The notes: a model not told the origin generated them from the letters alone. A DNA stretch of 64,000 bases from Candidatus Izemoplasmatales bacterium (GCA_041649275.1 JBAZNL010000005.1:1-64000), one strand, 5' to 3'; numbered from the stretch's first letter, positions 33,477 to 43,624 are shown. Translations and numbers: made by a program.

Positions 33477-34832
33477 CTACCTCATCGCGCGGATCTTCGC
33501 GTCGTAGTCCGCGATCTTGCGGTACTCGTGGTCCCAGAACGAGGGATTCCGCATCGCGTCCAGATACTCCTTCGAATAGCCGAAGGGGAGCCAGTCCTTC
33601 TCCTTCTGGGCGAAGAGCCGCTCCTTCGCGGCCGCGCCGCGGACGTCGAGGATGCCGTCGGTCCCGGCCTTGAGGAAGATGTCGCGGAACCAGCGGCGCA
33701 GCACGAACGGCGCCGTCTCGAGGACGCGCCGATCGAGGTCGGCGATCACCGAGTCGTAGCGGTCGAAGCCGTCGGTGGCGATCGTCACGACGTTGTCCTC
33801 GGGGCCGAGCTTCAGATACTTCGCCATCTTGATGGCGCCGAGGATGTTGCAGACGGAGGAGACGCCGAACAGTTCCCTGAGACCTTCGGCGGTCGTCCGC
33901 GAGATGCCCGCCTCGACGAGAACGTCGGGGGCGTCGTGCAGGACCTTGAGTCCCTTCACGCAGTCGTCGTCCGCGATCGTCGCGACGAAGTCGGTGTTGA
34001 GGACGTTGTGGATCAGCGTGCACATCTTGTCGCCGATGCCCTCGATGCGATGCTGGCCGCGGCCGCCGTCGGTGAGCGTCGAGCATTCGTACGGCTCGAG
34101 CGCGACCACTTTGGCCTCGGGGAAGGCCTCCTTGATCGCATCGCCCGCGGCGAGCGTCCCGGCGCTGCCGGGAGCCGAGGTGAAGCAGGCGATCCGGCCG
34201 TTCCCGACGCCCTTCACGGCCTCGATGCAGGAATGACCCGTGACGTGGCGGTGGAAGCGGTAGTTCGGCATCAGTTCGAACTGCGCGAGCGAGCGGTTCT
34301 TCGGATCCTTCTTGAGTTCGTAGGTCCGTTCGAGCGTGAGGATCACGTCCGACTCGGTGCCCGGGGTGAGGTCGAGCTTCGCGCCGTAGCGGCGGATCCG
34401 CTCGTAGCGCTCCTTCGACATGTTGTCGGGCATGATCACGATCGCGTCGTACTTCATCAGGTTGCAGATGTAGGAGACGCCGATCCCGAAGTTGCCGGTC
34501 GAGGGACCGAGGATCGTGTGCGTGCCAGGGACGATGTCGCCGTCGACGCAGCCCTCGATCAGGGTCGCGTAGGCCGGACCGACCTTGTGCGATCCCGAAG
34601 GAAAGGTCTTTCCGAGCAGGACGACGACGTTCGCGTCGACGCCCGTGAGCGCCTTCGGCAACACGATCTTCTGGACCCGGTTCTTGGCGTCCTTCCAGGT
34701 GATGTTGAACAGGTTGATCGGATCGAGTTCGTTCTCGGTCTTGGCCGAGAGCGCCCTGGCCCGGACGGCCTTGTCGGCCTTCTCGGGGTGAAGCATCTCC
34801 TCGTAGGTGGGACCGTAGGGGATCTTGTTCAT
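33477..34832 (-). CDS. Fold-type II PLP enzyme, function unassigned
   Basis: A 451-residue PLP-dependent enzyme of the cysteine synthase/tryptophan synthase beta fold. The probable Schiff-base lysine is Lys83 in [12 protein letters not shown], an unusual G-S-H-K in place of the common S-x-K. A glycine-rich phosphate loop follows ([14 protein letters not shown]). In the E. coli purine cluster the same place is held by the 2,3-diaminopropionate ammonia-lyase YgeX; this protein is not recognisably YgeX, so it may be a functional replacement. The start at 34832 shares ATGA with the upstream threonine-synthase-like gene. Confidence 0.75.
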   Translation of the reverse strand: MNKIPYGPTYEEMLHPEKADKAVRARALSAKTENELDPINLFNITWKDAKNRVQKIVLPKALTGVDANVVVLLGKTFPSGSHKVGPAYATLIEGCVDGDIVPGTHTILGPSTGNFGIGVSYICNLMKYDAIVIMPDNMSKERYERIRRYGAKLDLTPGTESDVILTLERTYELKKDPKNRSLAQFELMPNYRFHRHVTGHSCIEAVKGVGNGRIACFTSAPGSAGTLAAGDAIKEAFPEAKVVALEPYECSTLTDGGRGQHRIEGIGDKMCTLIHNVLNTDFVATIADDDCVKGLKVLHDAPDVLVEAGISRTTAEGLRELFGVSSVCNILGAIKMAKYLKLGPEDNVVTIATDGFDRYDSVIADLDRRVLETAPFVLRRWFRDIFLKAGTDGILDVRGAAAKERLFAQKEKDWLPFGYSKEYLDAMRNPSFWDHEYRKIADYDAKIRAMR

Positions 34833-36085
34833 TGCGCATGCACCTCCGCATGATGTCTGTCGATATAGTCTATCAGGGCTTCCAGGTCCGGTTTCAGGAG
34901 GATCGGGGAACCCACGGCCCGGGCGGCGTTCGCCGGGTCCTTGAGGCCGTTGCCCGTCATCGCGCAGACGACGGATTCGCCCTTCTTCACGAGACCGCGG
35001 GCGACGGCGGCCTTCAGGCCGGCGAGGCCGGCGACGCCGGCCGGTTCGCCGAAGATTCCCTCGGTCCTTCCGAGGTCCTTCATCATCGCCAGGATCTCCT
35101 CGTCGGGGACGGAAATCCAGGTGCCGCCGGAATCGCGCACCGCCCGCATCGCCTTGACCGGGTTGCGCGGGATCCCGACCGCGATCGAATCCGCGATCGT
35201 GTCCTCCTCCGCCTCGCGGAGCGGTTCGTTCTGCTCCCAGGCGTCGACGAACGGCCGGCAGCCGGACGCCTGGACGCCGAGGATCTTCGGGATCCGGTTC
35301 GTGAAGCCGAGCCGGAAGAGGTCGTAGAAGCCCTTGTACAGTCCCGCGACCGTGCAGCCGTCGCCGACCGCCACCACCGCCCAGTCGGGAACGTCCCAGC
35401 CGAGCTGTTCGGCGATTTCGAGCGACATCGTCTTCTTGCCCTCGACGAGATGCGGGTTGATCGCGGCGTTCCGGTCGTACCAGCCGTAGTGGCGGATCGC
35501 CCGCTTCGACAAGTCGAAGGCGGCCTTGTAGTCGCCGTCGACCATGATCACGGTCGAGCCGTACGCGAGAAGCTGGTTGAGTTTCCCGACGGGTGCCCGC
35601 CGCGGAACGAAGATGACCGAGGAGAGGCCCATCCGGGCCGCCTGACCGGCAAGCGAGGAGGCGGCGTTCCCGGTCGAACTGCAGGCGACCGTACGGGCGC
35701 CGAGCGCGAGCGCGTCGAGCACCGCGACCGCCGAGGCGCGGTCCTTCATCGAGGCCGTCGGATTGACGCCCTCGTCCTTCACGTAGAGGACGTCGAGACC
35801 GAGGTCGGCGCCCAGGCGTGTCGCCCGGTAGAGCGGCGTGAAGCCGGTCCGGAGGGTGCGTTCGTGGCCGTCGCCGACGATCGACAGAAGCGGCAGGTAG
35901 CGCCACATCGTGCGGTCGGGGTCGGCCGCAAGCGTCGCCTTCGTGAAGGTCCTCGCGATCGCGTCGTAGTCGTAGCGGACGTCGAGCACGCCCTGTTCGC
36001 CGCAGGCGGGACAGACGTGCAGTCCGGGATCGTAGGGATGTCTTCTTCCGCACAGGGTGCATTCGAGGCATAGGATCTTCGCCAT
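34829..36085 (-). CDS. Threonine-synthase-like PLP enzyme with N-terminal zinc ribbon
   Basis: A 418-residue fold-type II enzyme. Residues 6-28 form a zinc ribbon (Cys6, Cys9, Cys12, Cys25, Cys28). PLP is probably bound by Lys114 in NPTASMKDRAS. The phosphate-binding CSSTGNAASSLAG is that of threonine synthases and related lyases. Inside a purine operon and coupled to a second PLP enzyme, it may act as an ammonia-lyase on an amino acid set free from purine catabolism rather than in threonine synthesis. No thrA or thrB is in the window. Confidence 0.8.
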   Translation of the reverse strand: MAKILCLECTLCGRRHPYDPGLHVCPACGEQGVLDVRYDYDAIARTFTKATLAADPDRTMWRYLPLLSIVGDGHERTLRTGFTPLYRATRLGADLGLDVLYVKDEGVNPTASMKDRASAVAVLDALALGARTVACSSTGNAASSLAGQAARMGLSSVIFVPRRAPVGKLNQLLAYGSTVIMVDGDYKAAFDLSKRAIRHYGWYDRNAAINPHLVEGKKTMSLEIAEQLGWDVPDWAVVAVGDGCTVAGLYKGFYDLFRLGFTNRIPKILGVQASGCRPFVDAWEQNEPLREAEEDTIADSIAVGIPRNPVKAMRAVRDSGGTWISVPDEEILAMMKDLGRTEGIFGEPAGVAGLAGLKAAVARGLVKKGESVVCAMTGNGLKDPANAARAVGSPILLKPDLEALIDYIDRHHAEVHAQ

Positions 36086-36086
36086 G

Positions 36087-37796
36087 TCATTCCTCGATCG
36101 GCACGAGCCGGAAGAGCGGGACGTCGAACAGTCCCATGTCGGTGAGCTTGAGTTCCGGAATCACCGGAAGCGAAAGGAACCCGAGCGCGAGGAACGGATC
36201 CTCGAGGCTCGCGTCGACGCCCATGGTGCGCACGACCGCGCGCATCGCCTCGAGCCGTTCGACGACGACGGAGGCGTCCGCCGTGGTCATGATCCCGCCG
36301 ACTTCGAGCGGCAGGCATTCGGCGACGGCGCCGTCCTTCACGACGGCGATCCCGCCGCCGATCGCGACGATCCGCTCGACCGCGAGGCGCATGTCGCGGT
36401 CGGAATCGCCGATCACGATCAGGTTGTGCGAGTCGTGGGCGATCGTCATCGCGACCGCACCGCGCTTCAGGCCGTAGCCTTCGACGAGGCCGAGGCCGAC
36501 GTTGCCGGTGCCGCGGTGACGTTCGATCACGGCAAGCTTGAGGATGTCGCGGGCGGGGTCGTGGACGTAGATCCCGTCCTTCCGGTCGACGACGCGGACG
36601 AGTTTCTTGGTCGAGGCGTTGGCGGTATCGAGGCCGATCACCTTGACCGCGTCCCTGCCGAGCCGGAGTTCGAAGGAGACCTTCGCCGGATCGACGCGGA
36701 CGGTGTCGACGACGCGACCGTCCCGGACCGTCGGGACCTCGAAGAGGGCGACCCGGTCGCGGGCGACGAGGACGCCGTCCTTGAACACCAACGACGGGAC
36801 CATGGCCTTCAAATCGTCGATCACGACGAGGTCGGCGCGATAGCCCGGGGCGACCGCCCCGCGGCCCTGCAGGCCGTAGCAGCAGGCCGTGTTGAGGGTC
36901 GCCATCCGGATCGCGTCGACCGGATCGACCCCCGCCTCGATGGCGAGCTTGACGTTGTGGTTGATGTGGCCTTCCCGACGGATGTCCTCGGGATGCTTGT
37001 CGTCGGTGCAGAAGGTGACGCGGTGGCGGTTTTTCTCGTTCACCGCGGGAAGCAGCGCGAGCAGGTTCTTGGTGTGCGATCCCTCGCGGAGATGGACGTA
37101 CTGCCCGAGTCGGACGCGCTCGGCGAGTTCCGCCGGGGTGCGGCACTCGTGGTCGGTCCGGATCCCGGCGCCGACGTAGGCGCAGAGGTCCTTGCCCGTC
37201 ACGGCCGGGGAATGCCCGTCGACCGGGCGGTTCCCGACGGCGGCGATCTTGGCGAAGATCTCCGGGCCGCCGGAAAGCACCTGCGGGTAATCCATCACCT
37301 CGCCGAGGCCGAGCACCGACGGGTCGCCCGCGAGCGCCGCGACGTCCTCGTGTCCGATCGTCGCGCCGGCGGTCTCGAAGACGGTCGTCGGCACGCACGA
37401 GGGGATCATCATGAAGACGTCGAGCGGGACCGTGGCGGCGGCCCGGATCATGTAGCGGACGCCGTCGACGCCGCGGATGTTGCCGATCTCGTGCGGATCG
37501 GCGACGACCGCGGTCGTTCCCCAGGGCAGTACGCAGCGCGCGAACTGGGGAGGCGTGAGCATCGAGGACTCGATATGGACGTGGCCGTCGATGAAGCCGG
37601 GGCTCAGGTACCGCCCCTCGAGGTCGATCTCCTCGACACCGTCGTACGACCCGAGGCCGACGACGACGCCCTCGGCGACGGCGACGTCGCAGAAGTCGAT
37701 CGTGCCGGAGAAGACGTTGACGACGTGCGCGTTCTTCAGGACCAGCGGGGCCTTCTCGAGACCCCTGGCGAATCTGACGCGTTCCGGTTTGCCCAT
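36087..37796 (-). CDS. ade: Adenine deaminase
   Basis: Converts adenine to hypoxanthine, feeding the molybdenum hydroxylases of the same operon. 569 residues, the normal length of the AdeC group. Metal ligands are visible in GFIDGHVHIESS, DPHEIGNI and FCTDDKHP. The C-terminal domain shows IGGGIAVVKDG and LVEGYGLKRGA. The ATG at 37796 follows GGGAGGG. The 28 bases to the next gene upstream include no terminator. Confidence 0.95.
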   Translation of the reverse strand: MGKPERVRFARGLEKAPLVLKNAHVVNVFSGTIDFCDVAVAEGVVVGLGSYDGVEEIDLEGRYLSPGFIDGHVHIESSMLTPPQFARCVLPWGTTAVVADPHEIGNIRGVDGVRYMIRAAATVPLDVFMMIPSCVPTTVFETAGATIGHEDVAALAGDPSVLGLGEVMDYPQVLSGGPEIFAKIAAVGNRPVDGHSPAVTGKDLCAYVGAGIRTDHECRTPAELAERVRLGQYVHLREGSHTKNLLALLPAVNEKNRHRVTFCTDDKHPEDIRREGHINHNVKLAIEAGVDPVDAIRMATLNTACCYGLQGRGAVAPGYRADLVVIDDLKAMVPSLVFKDGVLVARDRVALFEVPTVRDGRVVDTVRVDPAKVSFELRLGRDAVKVIGLDTANASTKKLVRVVDRKDGIYVHDPARDILKLAVIERHRGTGNVGLGLVEGYGLKRGAVAMTIAHDSHNLIVIGDSDRDMRLAVERIVAIGGGIAVVKDGAVAECLPLEVGGIMTTADASVVVERLEAMRAVVRTMGVDASLEDPFLALGFLSLPVIPELKLTDMGLFDVPLFRLVPIEE

Positions 37797-37824
37797 GGTT
37801 CCCTCCCTGGTGAAGCCTGGTTGA

Positions 37825-38661
37825 CTAGAGACTCCCGATGAAGTCGGAAAGCAGGTTGAGCGCGACGGTGCGGCGGTAGTCCGCCGTCGAGCGCTGGTCG
37901 TCGATCGGCCGGATCGCGACGCCGTAGGTCTCGCGGATGCGGGGCAGTTGCCGCTTCAGCTCCTCGAGGGAAAGCCCGGTCGCCGACTCCTCGATCTTCG
38001 CGTCGCGCACGACCGTCGGACCGACGGCGCCGAACGCGACCGAAAAACGGGTCACGACGCCGTCGTCGACCTTGACGAATCCGGCGAAGGCGACCTTCGC
38101 GATCGCGTCGGCCTTGCGGCCGCCGACCTTCTCGAAACGGACGGTCGCGCCGTCGTCGGAGGGAACGAGGATCGCCGTGATCAGCTCGTCGGGACGGAGG
38201 ACGGTCTTTCCCGGGCCGGTCGAAAAGCCGACGACCGGAACGGTGCGGACACCGGAGGCGCTCTCGAGCCGCACGACGGCGTCGAGACACGCCAGCGCGA
38301 GCGCCGGGTCGGCCGCCGGGGAGGCGTTCGCCAGGTTGCCGGCGAGGGTCGCGGCGTTGCGGATCCCGGGGGACGCGGTCACGCGGATCGCGGCCTTCAG
38401 GAGCGCCGGGACGAGCGGATGGACGAGCAGTTGCGAAAGCGTCGCCGTCGCGCCGATCTCGACGAGACCCGCGTCCACGCGGATACGGGAGAGTTCGGAC
38501 AGGTTGGCGACGTAGACGGCGCCTTCCGCGATCGCGGGCGACACGCCCGCCCAGCGGCGGCGCTTCACCATCAGGTCGGTGCCGCCGGCGACGACGGGGC
38601 CGCCGCCGATGGCGAGGAGTTCGAGGGCTTCGCGCCTGGATCCGGGAATCGCTTTGTTCAC
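37825..38661 (-). CDS. FAD-binding subunit of molybdenum hydroxylase (first set)
   Basis: A 278-residue FAD subunit of the xanthine dehydrogenase family, passing electrons from the Fe-S subunit to NAD or another acceptor. FAD-binding marks are VVAGGTDLMVK and TLAGNLANASPAADP. Two GTG codons sit at the start (38664 and 38661); the second has better spacing from GAGGGG and shares GTGA with the Fe-S gene stop, so I chose it. With the two genes upstream it forms a complete three-subunit set. Confidence 0.92.
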   Translation of the reverse strand: MNKAIPGSRREALELLAIGGGPVVAGGTDLMVKRRRWAGVSPAIAEGAVYVANLSELSRIRVDAGLVEIGATATLSQLLVHPLVPALLKAAIRVTASPGIRNAATLAGNLANASPAADPALALACLDAVVRLESASGVRTVPVVGFSTGPGKTVLRPDELITAILVPSDDGATVRFEKVGGRKADAIAKVAFAGFVKVDDGVVTRFSVAFGAVGPTVVRDAKIEESATGLSLEELKRQLPRIRETYGVAIRPIDDQRSTADYRRTVALNLLSDFIGSL

Positions 38662-39131
38662 CACAGCCCCTCACCGTCCTTCGACGCGCGCAGGACGGCG
38701 CGCACGATCATGCGGTAGCCGGTGCAGCGGCAGAGGTTGCCCGAGAGGGCGTCGGCGACGGCCGCTGCCGTCGGATGCGGGTCGTTCGAAAGCAGCGCCT
38801 CGGCCGCGAGCACCATTCCGGGCGTGCAGAAGCCGCACTGGACCGCGCCTTCCGACAGGAAGCTCGCTTCGATCACGCGATAACGTTCGGATTCGCGGAA
38901 TCCTTCGATCGTGACGATCCTGCGTCCGTGCGCGTTCGCGACGGGGACCATGCAGCTGTTGTAGAGGGCGTGGTCGATCAGGACCGAGCAGGCGCCGCAT
39001 TCGCCCTCGCCGCAGCCCTCCTTCGTGCCGACGAGGCCGAAGTCGATGCGGAGGACGTCGAGCAGGCGGCGGGAGGCGTCGCCGTCGTAGACGACGTCGC
39101 GGTGGTTCAGGTTGAATTCAACGCGTGCCAT
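38658..39131 (-). CDS. [2Fe-2S] subunit of molybdenum hydroxylase (first set)
   Basis: A 157-residue ferredoxin-type subunit with two [2Fe-2S] clusters: the plant-type cluster in KEGCGEGECGACSVLI plus a later Cys, and the helical-domain cluster in CGFCTPGMVL and LCRCTGY. It relays electrons from the molybdenum centre to FAD. The start lies 14 bases inside the molybdenum subunit gene end. Confidence 0.95.
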   Translation of the reverse strand: MARVEFNLNHRDVVYDGDASRRLLDVLRIDFGLVGTKEGCGEGECGACSVLIDHALYNSCMVPVANAHGRRIVTIEGFRESERYRVIEASFLSEGAVQCGFCTPGMVLAAEALLSNDPHPTAAAVADALSGNLCRCTGYRMIVRAVLRASKDGEGLW

Positions 39132-41217
39132 GTTCGATCAGCTCCATGATCGATTCGGGCGTCGCCGGAATCGATGAGATTTTCCTTCCGATCGCATGTT
39201 CGATCGCCGCCGCGACGGCGGGGGCGCCGCCGACGAGGGTGAGTTCGCCGAGGCCCTTCGCGCCGAAGGGACCGAAGGCGTAGGGATTCTCGATGAAGAC
39301 CGTATCGGCCGGACAGACGTCGACCGCGGTCGGGATCATGTAGTCGGTGAGGTTCTTCTGACGGACGCGGCCGTCCTTCACTTCCATCCGCTCGAGGTAG
39401 CCGTAGGCGATGCCCTGCGTGAGGCCGCCGTCGGCCTGGCCTTCGGCGAGCAGCGGGTCGATCGCCGTGCCGGCGTCGTAACAGCTCCAGACGCCCTTGA
39501 GGTCGACCTGGAAGGTGCGCCGGTCGACTTCGACCTCGACGGCGACGACACCCCACGAATACGCCGGATAGGCGTCGCCAAGAAAGCGCTCCTCGTCCCA
39601 GACGATGCCCTCGGGCTGGACGTAACGTTCCTCGACGGACTGCGCCGACCCCTCGGTCCACTCCTCCTTGAGGCGGAGCGCCGCGCGGGCAAGCAGTCCG
39701 CCGACGATCATCGTCGTCCGCGAGGCGACCGTCGGCCCCGAATCGGGGGCGAGGTCGGTGTCGGGATGCGGGAAGACGACCGTTTCGAGCGGTCGGCCGA
39801 GGACGGCGGCGACGATCTTGGAGAGCGCCGTCGCCGCGCCCTGTCCCATGTCGACGGAGGCGATCCGGATCGTCACGGTCCCGGCGGAATCCTTGTCGAG
39901 GCGGACGCGCGCCTTGATGTGGTCGGCTTCGCCGCTGCCGGTGAAGCCGCAGCCGTGGAAGAAGACCGAAAGGCCGATCCCCCTCCAGGCGTCGCCTTTC
40001 TTGAACTCGCGGACCTTGCGGCGGTAGTCGGAGCGTTCGAGGACGCGGTCGATCATGCCGTCGACGAGGATCGGGTCGCGGTAGAGGCCCGACGTCGAGG
40101 TGAGGTCGCCGCGGCGCGCCAGGTGGCGGCGCCTGTAGGCGATCGGGTCGACGCCGGCGCGGGCCGCGAGGTGACCCATGAACATTTCGACGGCGAAGAA
40201 CATCTGCGGCGCACCGAACCCGCGGAACGCGCCGGTCGGAACCGTATTGGTGAGGTATGCGGTCCCCTCGACGCGAAGATGCGGAACGGTATAGGCGCCG
40301 GTGGCGGCGATGAGCGCGCGCGAGAGCACCACTCCGGAGAGTCCGAGGTAGGCGCCGGCGTCGATCGCGACCGTTGCCATCAGGCCGACGACGCGGTCGT
40401 CGCAGTCGAGCGCCGCGGTCAGTTCGATCGTGGAGGGATGCCGCTTGGTGGTCGTCTCGACGTCTTCGGTGCGTTCGTAGAGGAGCGAGACCGGTCTTCC
40501 CGTCTTGCGGACGGCGACCGCGACCTGTGCACCCGTGAGGGAGGGGAACTCTTCCTTCCCGCCGAAGGCGCCGCCGGTCTCGGCCTGGATCACGCGGACC
40601 CGGTCCTCGGCACAGCCGAGCACGCCGACGACGGCGTTCTTGACGTAGTAGGGACATTGCATCGATCCGACGAGGGTGACCTTGCCGCCGTCCTCGGGAT
40701 AGCCGACCATCCCCTGGGGTTCGATGTACGCCTGTTCCTGGTATCCGGTGGAAAAGGATTCGCGAACCGTGCGGACGGCTTCCGCGAACGCCTTTTCGGG
40801 ATCGCCCTTGGAGTAGGCGTACCGCGCGCCGGCGACGACGTTTGCGAAGACCGGGACGTCCTCGCGGTAGCGGACGACGACGCGCGCGGCGAGGTCGAAG
40901 ACGACCGCGCGGTCCGGTCCGCAGACGAGCAGGATCGGTTCGCCGATGTAGCGCACTTCTCCGTCGGCGAAGACGGGCATGTCCTTGAAGATGATCCGGA
41001 CGGCGTTCTCGCCGGGGACGTCGGCCGCGCCGACGACGAAGCAGTCCTGCGGAAGCGGCGGCACGGCGATCGACAGGATCTCGCCCTTCGCGATCGTCGA
41101 CCGCACCGTCCTGGCGTGGAGAACGCCCGCGATCGGCAGATCGCCGACGTATGTCGCGCGTCCGGCGATCTTGGCCGCGGCGTCGCGACGGACGACGGTG
41201 TCATGGATGTCGTTCAT
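39118..41217 (-). CDS. Molybdopterin subunit of xanthine dehydrogenase family (first set, XdhD-like)
   Basis: Catalytic subunit of 699 residues, shorter than the usual 750-800. Cofactor motifs: GGAFGGKEE, VPTGAFRGFGAPQ (the conserved Arg of purine hydroxylases) and FGAKGLGELTLVGG with the catalytic Glu. The ATG at 41217 is the first plausible start; upstream readings belong to other frames. Placed between a ferredoxin-fused oxidoreductase gene and the Fe-S subunit, it probably hydroxylates a purine or pyrimidine-type ring different from that of the second set. Confidence 0.92.
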   Translation of the reverse strand: MNDIHDTVVRRDAAAKIAGRATYVGDLPIAGVLHARTVRSTIAKGEILSIAVPPLPQDCFVVGAADVPGENAVRIIFKDMPVFADGEVRYIGEPILLVCGPDRAVVFDLAARVVVRYREDVPVFANVVAGARYAYSKGDPEKAFAEAVRTVRESFSTGYQEQAYIEPQGMVGYPEDGGKVTLVGSMQCPYYVKNAVVGVLGCAEDRVRVIQAETGGAFGGKEEFPSLTGAQVAVAVRKTGRPVSLLYERTEDVETTTKRHPSTIELTAALDCDDRVVGLMATVAIDAGAYLGLSGVVLSRALIAATGAYTVPHLRVEGTAYLTNTVPTGAFRGFGAPQMFFAVEMFMGHLAARAGVDPIAYRRRHLARRGDLTSTSGLYRDPILVDGMIDRVLERSDYRRKVREFKKGDAWRGIGLSVFFHGCGFTGSGEADHIKARVRLDKDSAGTVTIRIASVDMGQGAATALSKIVAAVLGRPLETVVFPHPDTDLAPDSGPTVASRTTMIVGGLLARAALRLKEEWTEGSAQSVEERYVQPEGIVWDEERFLGDAYPAYSWGVVAVEVEVDRRTFQVDLKGVWSCYDAGTAIDPLLAEGQADGGLTQGIAYGYLERMEVKDGRVRQKNLTDYMIPTAVDVCPADTVFIENPYAFGPFGAKGLGELTLVGGAPAVAAAIEHAIGRKISSIPATPESIMELIEHGTR

Positions 41218-41246
41218 CGGGAACCCCCCTTTCGACCGGATTCGCT

Positions 41247-42323
41247 TCAACGGAGCGCCCGGGTCGGGCATTTGGCGATGCAGAGACCGCAGCCGAAGCA
41301 CTTGGCGGCGTCGACCTCGATCCTTTCGCGCAGCTCGAGTGCGAAATACGGACAGACGCGGACGCACAGGCGGCATTTCGTGCACTTCGCCTCGTCGAGG
41401 ACCGGCGGAACCGGTTCGTAGGAGACGGAAGCGTCGAGCCGCGTCGCGGCGACCTCGGCCATCGAGGAAAAACCGTACTTGGCGAGCGCTGCCGGCATGT
41501 CCCCCACGATCTTCGCGTAGAGGTCCTTCCCGCGGAGCAGCGCCCCCGAGAGCATCTGCGTCGCCGAAGCGCCGGCGAGCAGGAACTCGAGGACGTCCTC
41601 GGCGGACTGGATCCCGCCGACGCCGATCACGGTGAGTTCCGGAGCGGCGGTCTTGATGCGCCGCACGGCGGCGAGGGCGAGGTTCTTGATGACGGGTCCC
41701 GAGGTCCAGGCGTAGCCGTCGGCGTTGCCGTAGCGGATCCGCCGGGTCGCGAGGTCGACCTTCATCGTCGGGCCAAGCGAATTGATCGCGACCACCCCGT
41801 TCGCGCCGTTCTCGCGGATCGTGCGCGCGAAACCGGCGACGTCCGGCAGATGCGGACTCACCTTCATGTAGATCGGCTTCTTCGTGCGGGCGCGGATCGC
41901 CGCGACCGTCCGGCCGATCACCGCGAGGTCGGTGCCGACGTAGTGGGTCGAGACCTCGAAGGCGTCGGCGAACCCGTCGAGGGCCGGAATCAGGACTTCG
42001 ATGTCCTCCTTCGAGTAGCCGACGGAGACGATGAGCGGGCGATCCTTGACCGCCATGTAGGCGGGAAGGAAGTCGTCCGTCCAGCGGCTGAGCGGATGTT
42101 CGCTCCAGAGCTCCGAGTTCATCGCGTAGTCGCGGTCGCCGTAGATGCACGGACGCGGGATGACGGGGGCCTTCGTCGAGATCGTCTTCGTGACGACCGC
42201 GCCGAGGCCGGAATCCCTCATGAAGCAAAGCTTCTCGAAATCGCCGACGAGCGGACCCGATGCCGGCATCAGCGGATTGGCGAGCGAAAGCCCGTCGAAG
42301 GTGACCCTGAGGTTGTCGTTCAT
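41247..42323 (-). CDS. Dihydroorotate/dihydropyrimidine dehydrogenase-like flavoprotein with two [4Fe-4S] clusters
   Basis: A 358-residue protein. Residues 1-300 are a flavin-binding TIM barrel of the dihydroorotate dehydrogenase family (NPLMPASGPLVGDFEKL, YMKVSPHLPDV, VIGVGGIQSAEDVLEFLLAGA). Residues 310-358 are a two-cluster ferredoxin (CTKCRLCVRVCP and CFGCGLCIAKCP), as in PreA. It may reduce or oxidise a purine- or pyrimidine-type ring and pass electrons to ferredoxin. It stands where E. coli carries the larger YgfK oxidoreductase. The ATG follows AGGAGAACAGCG. Confidence 0.85.
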   Translation of the reverse strand: MNDNLRVTFDGLSLANPLMPASGPLVGDFEKLCFMRDSGLGAVVTKTISTKAPVIPRPCIYGDRDYAMNSELWSEHPLSRWTDDFLPAYMAVKDRPLIVSVGYSKEDIEVLIPALDGFADAFEVSTHYVGTDLAVIGRTVAAIRARTKKPIYMKVSPHLPDVAGFARTIRENGANGVVAINSLGPTMKVDLATRRIRYGNADGYAWTSGPVIKNLALAAVRRIKTAAPELTVIGVGGIQSAEDVLEFLLAGASATQMLSGALLRGKDLYAKIVGDMPAALAKYGFSSMAEVAATRLDASVSYEPVPPVLDEAKCTKCRLCVRVCPYFALELRERIEVDAAKCFGCGLCIAKCPTRALR

Positions 42324-43624
42324 CGCTGTTCTCCTTCCCGGGCGAGGCGGTCCCAGACCGCCTGCGCCTTTTCCCTGGATCCGGCGGCCGCGGCCGCGAC
42401 CGGGTCGTCGAGCGTGAAGTCGGCGACGACCTGCCGGCCGTTTACGAAGACGTGGCGCGGCCGAAACGCCGGCGCCATTCCGAAGACGAAGTGGCCGAAG
42501 GCGTTGCGAGGGCCGATCGGTGTCGGCCCGGGGTAGTCGGCGACGAGCAGGTCGGCCGCCGCGTCCGGCTCGATCCGGCCGAGGCGGATTCCGAACAGCG
42601 ACGACATGAAGTCGTAGGTGTTCAGGACGACGCGAAGCGTGTCGGCGAGGCCGAAGGCGGTCGGCATCCCGTCACGGTGGTTCATCGAAAAGCCGAGGGC
42701 GCGGATCTCGACGGCCGCCGAGGCCGACATCCCGTCGTCGCCGAGGATCGTCGGGATTCCCCGCGCGAGCATCCCCGCGACGTCGGGCAGACCGACGCCG
42801 TTGTTCATGTTGGACGTCGGGTTGACGGCGACGGTCGCGCCACGCGCCTTCAGGAGCGAAAGTTCGCGCTCGTCGCAATGGACGCAGTGGACGTAGAGCG
42901 ATCCCGGGCCGACCATCCCGAAGCGGTCGAAGCGTTCGACGACGGACGTGCCGTGACGCGAGCGGGTCATGGCGACGTCTTCCGCGGATTCGGCGGCGTG
43001 GACGTGGACGGGGAGATCCCCGCGGACGGCCGCGACGCGGCGGAGGGTGTCGTCTCCGAGGGACATCGAGGCGTGCAGACCGAACATCGCCGCCGACCGT
43101 CCGGGACGGACGCGTTTGGAAAACGCGAGGTTCTCGCGGATACAGGCGTCGACGTCGAAGCGGTCGGAGGTCTCGAAGCAGAACGCGGCGCGCATGCCGG
43201 CGACGTCGACGATCGCGTCGCCGAGCGCCGCAAGCGACCCGTCGATCGCGCCCGAGGCGTGGTGGTCGACGATCGCGGTGACGCCGTTTCGGAGGTAATC
43301 GGCGGCGGCCGCCGCGCCCGAGGCGTGCACGGCCTCGAGGTCGAGGTTCCGGTCGAGCTTCCACCAGAGCTGGTCGAGGATGTCCTGGAATCCCTGTGGT
43401 GCGAAGGGGACGGACATTCCGCGTGCGAAGGCCGAATAGACGTGCGTGTGGCCGAGGACGAGTCCCGGCATCAGGATCGCGCCGCGGGCGTCGACGACGG
43501 TCTCCGTTCCGGGGACGTACTCCGACATCGGTCCGACGGCGCGGATCCGGTCGTCGAAGCGGACGTAGGCGTCTTCCCGCCACGAGATGAAATCGAAGAG
43601 GTTCGCGTGGACGACGGCGGTCAT
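42320..43624 (-). CDS. ssnA: SsnA-type amidohydrolase
   Basis: A 434-residue metal-dependent aminohydrolase of the chlorohydrolase/guanine deaminase superfamily. Ligands: GLVLGHTHVYSAFARGM (His-x-His), HVHAAES, VHCVHCD and ILGDDGMSASA. SsnA is a constant member of the anaerobic purine cluster and is presumed to deaminate or open a purine-derived ring. It overlaps the dihydropyrimidinase-like gene by ATGA and the flavoprotein gene by ATGA. Confidence 0.92.
   Translation of the reverse strand: MTAVVHANLFDFISWREDAYVRFDDRIRAVGPMSEYVPGTETVVDARGAILMPGLVLGHTHVYSAFARGMSVPFAPQGFQDILDQLWWKLDRNLDLEAVHASGAAAAADYLRNGVTAIVDHHASGAIDGSLAALGDAIVDVAGMRAAFCFETSDRFDVDACIRENLAFSKRVRPGRSAAMFGLHASMSLGDDTLRRVAAVRGDLPVHVHAAESAEDVAMTRSRHGTSVVERFDRFGMVGPGSLYVHCVHCDERELSLLKARGATVAVNPTSNMNNGVGLPDVAGMLARGIPTILGDDGMSASAAVEIRALGFSMNHRDGMPTAFGLADTLRVVLNTYDFMSSLFGIRLGRIEPDAAADLLVADYPGPTPIGPRNAFGHFVFGMAPAFRPRHVFVNGRQVVADFTLDDPVAAAAAGSREKAQAVWDRLAREGEQR

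Noticed and set aside
34829..36085. Reading the zinc-ribbon PLP protein as the housekeeping threonine synthase.
   Set aside because: Placed inside a purine operon without thrA/thrB and coupled to another PLP enzyme, so a catabolic role is more probable; the name is kept as '-like'.
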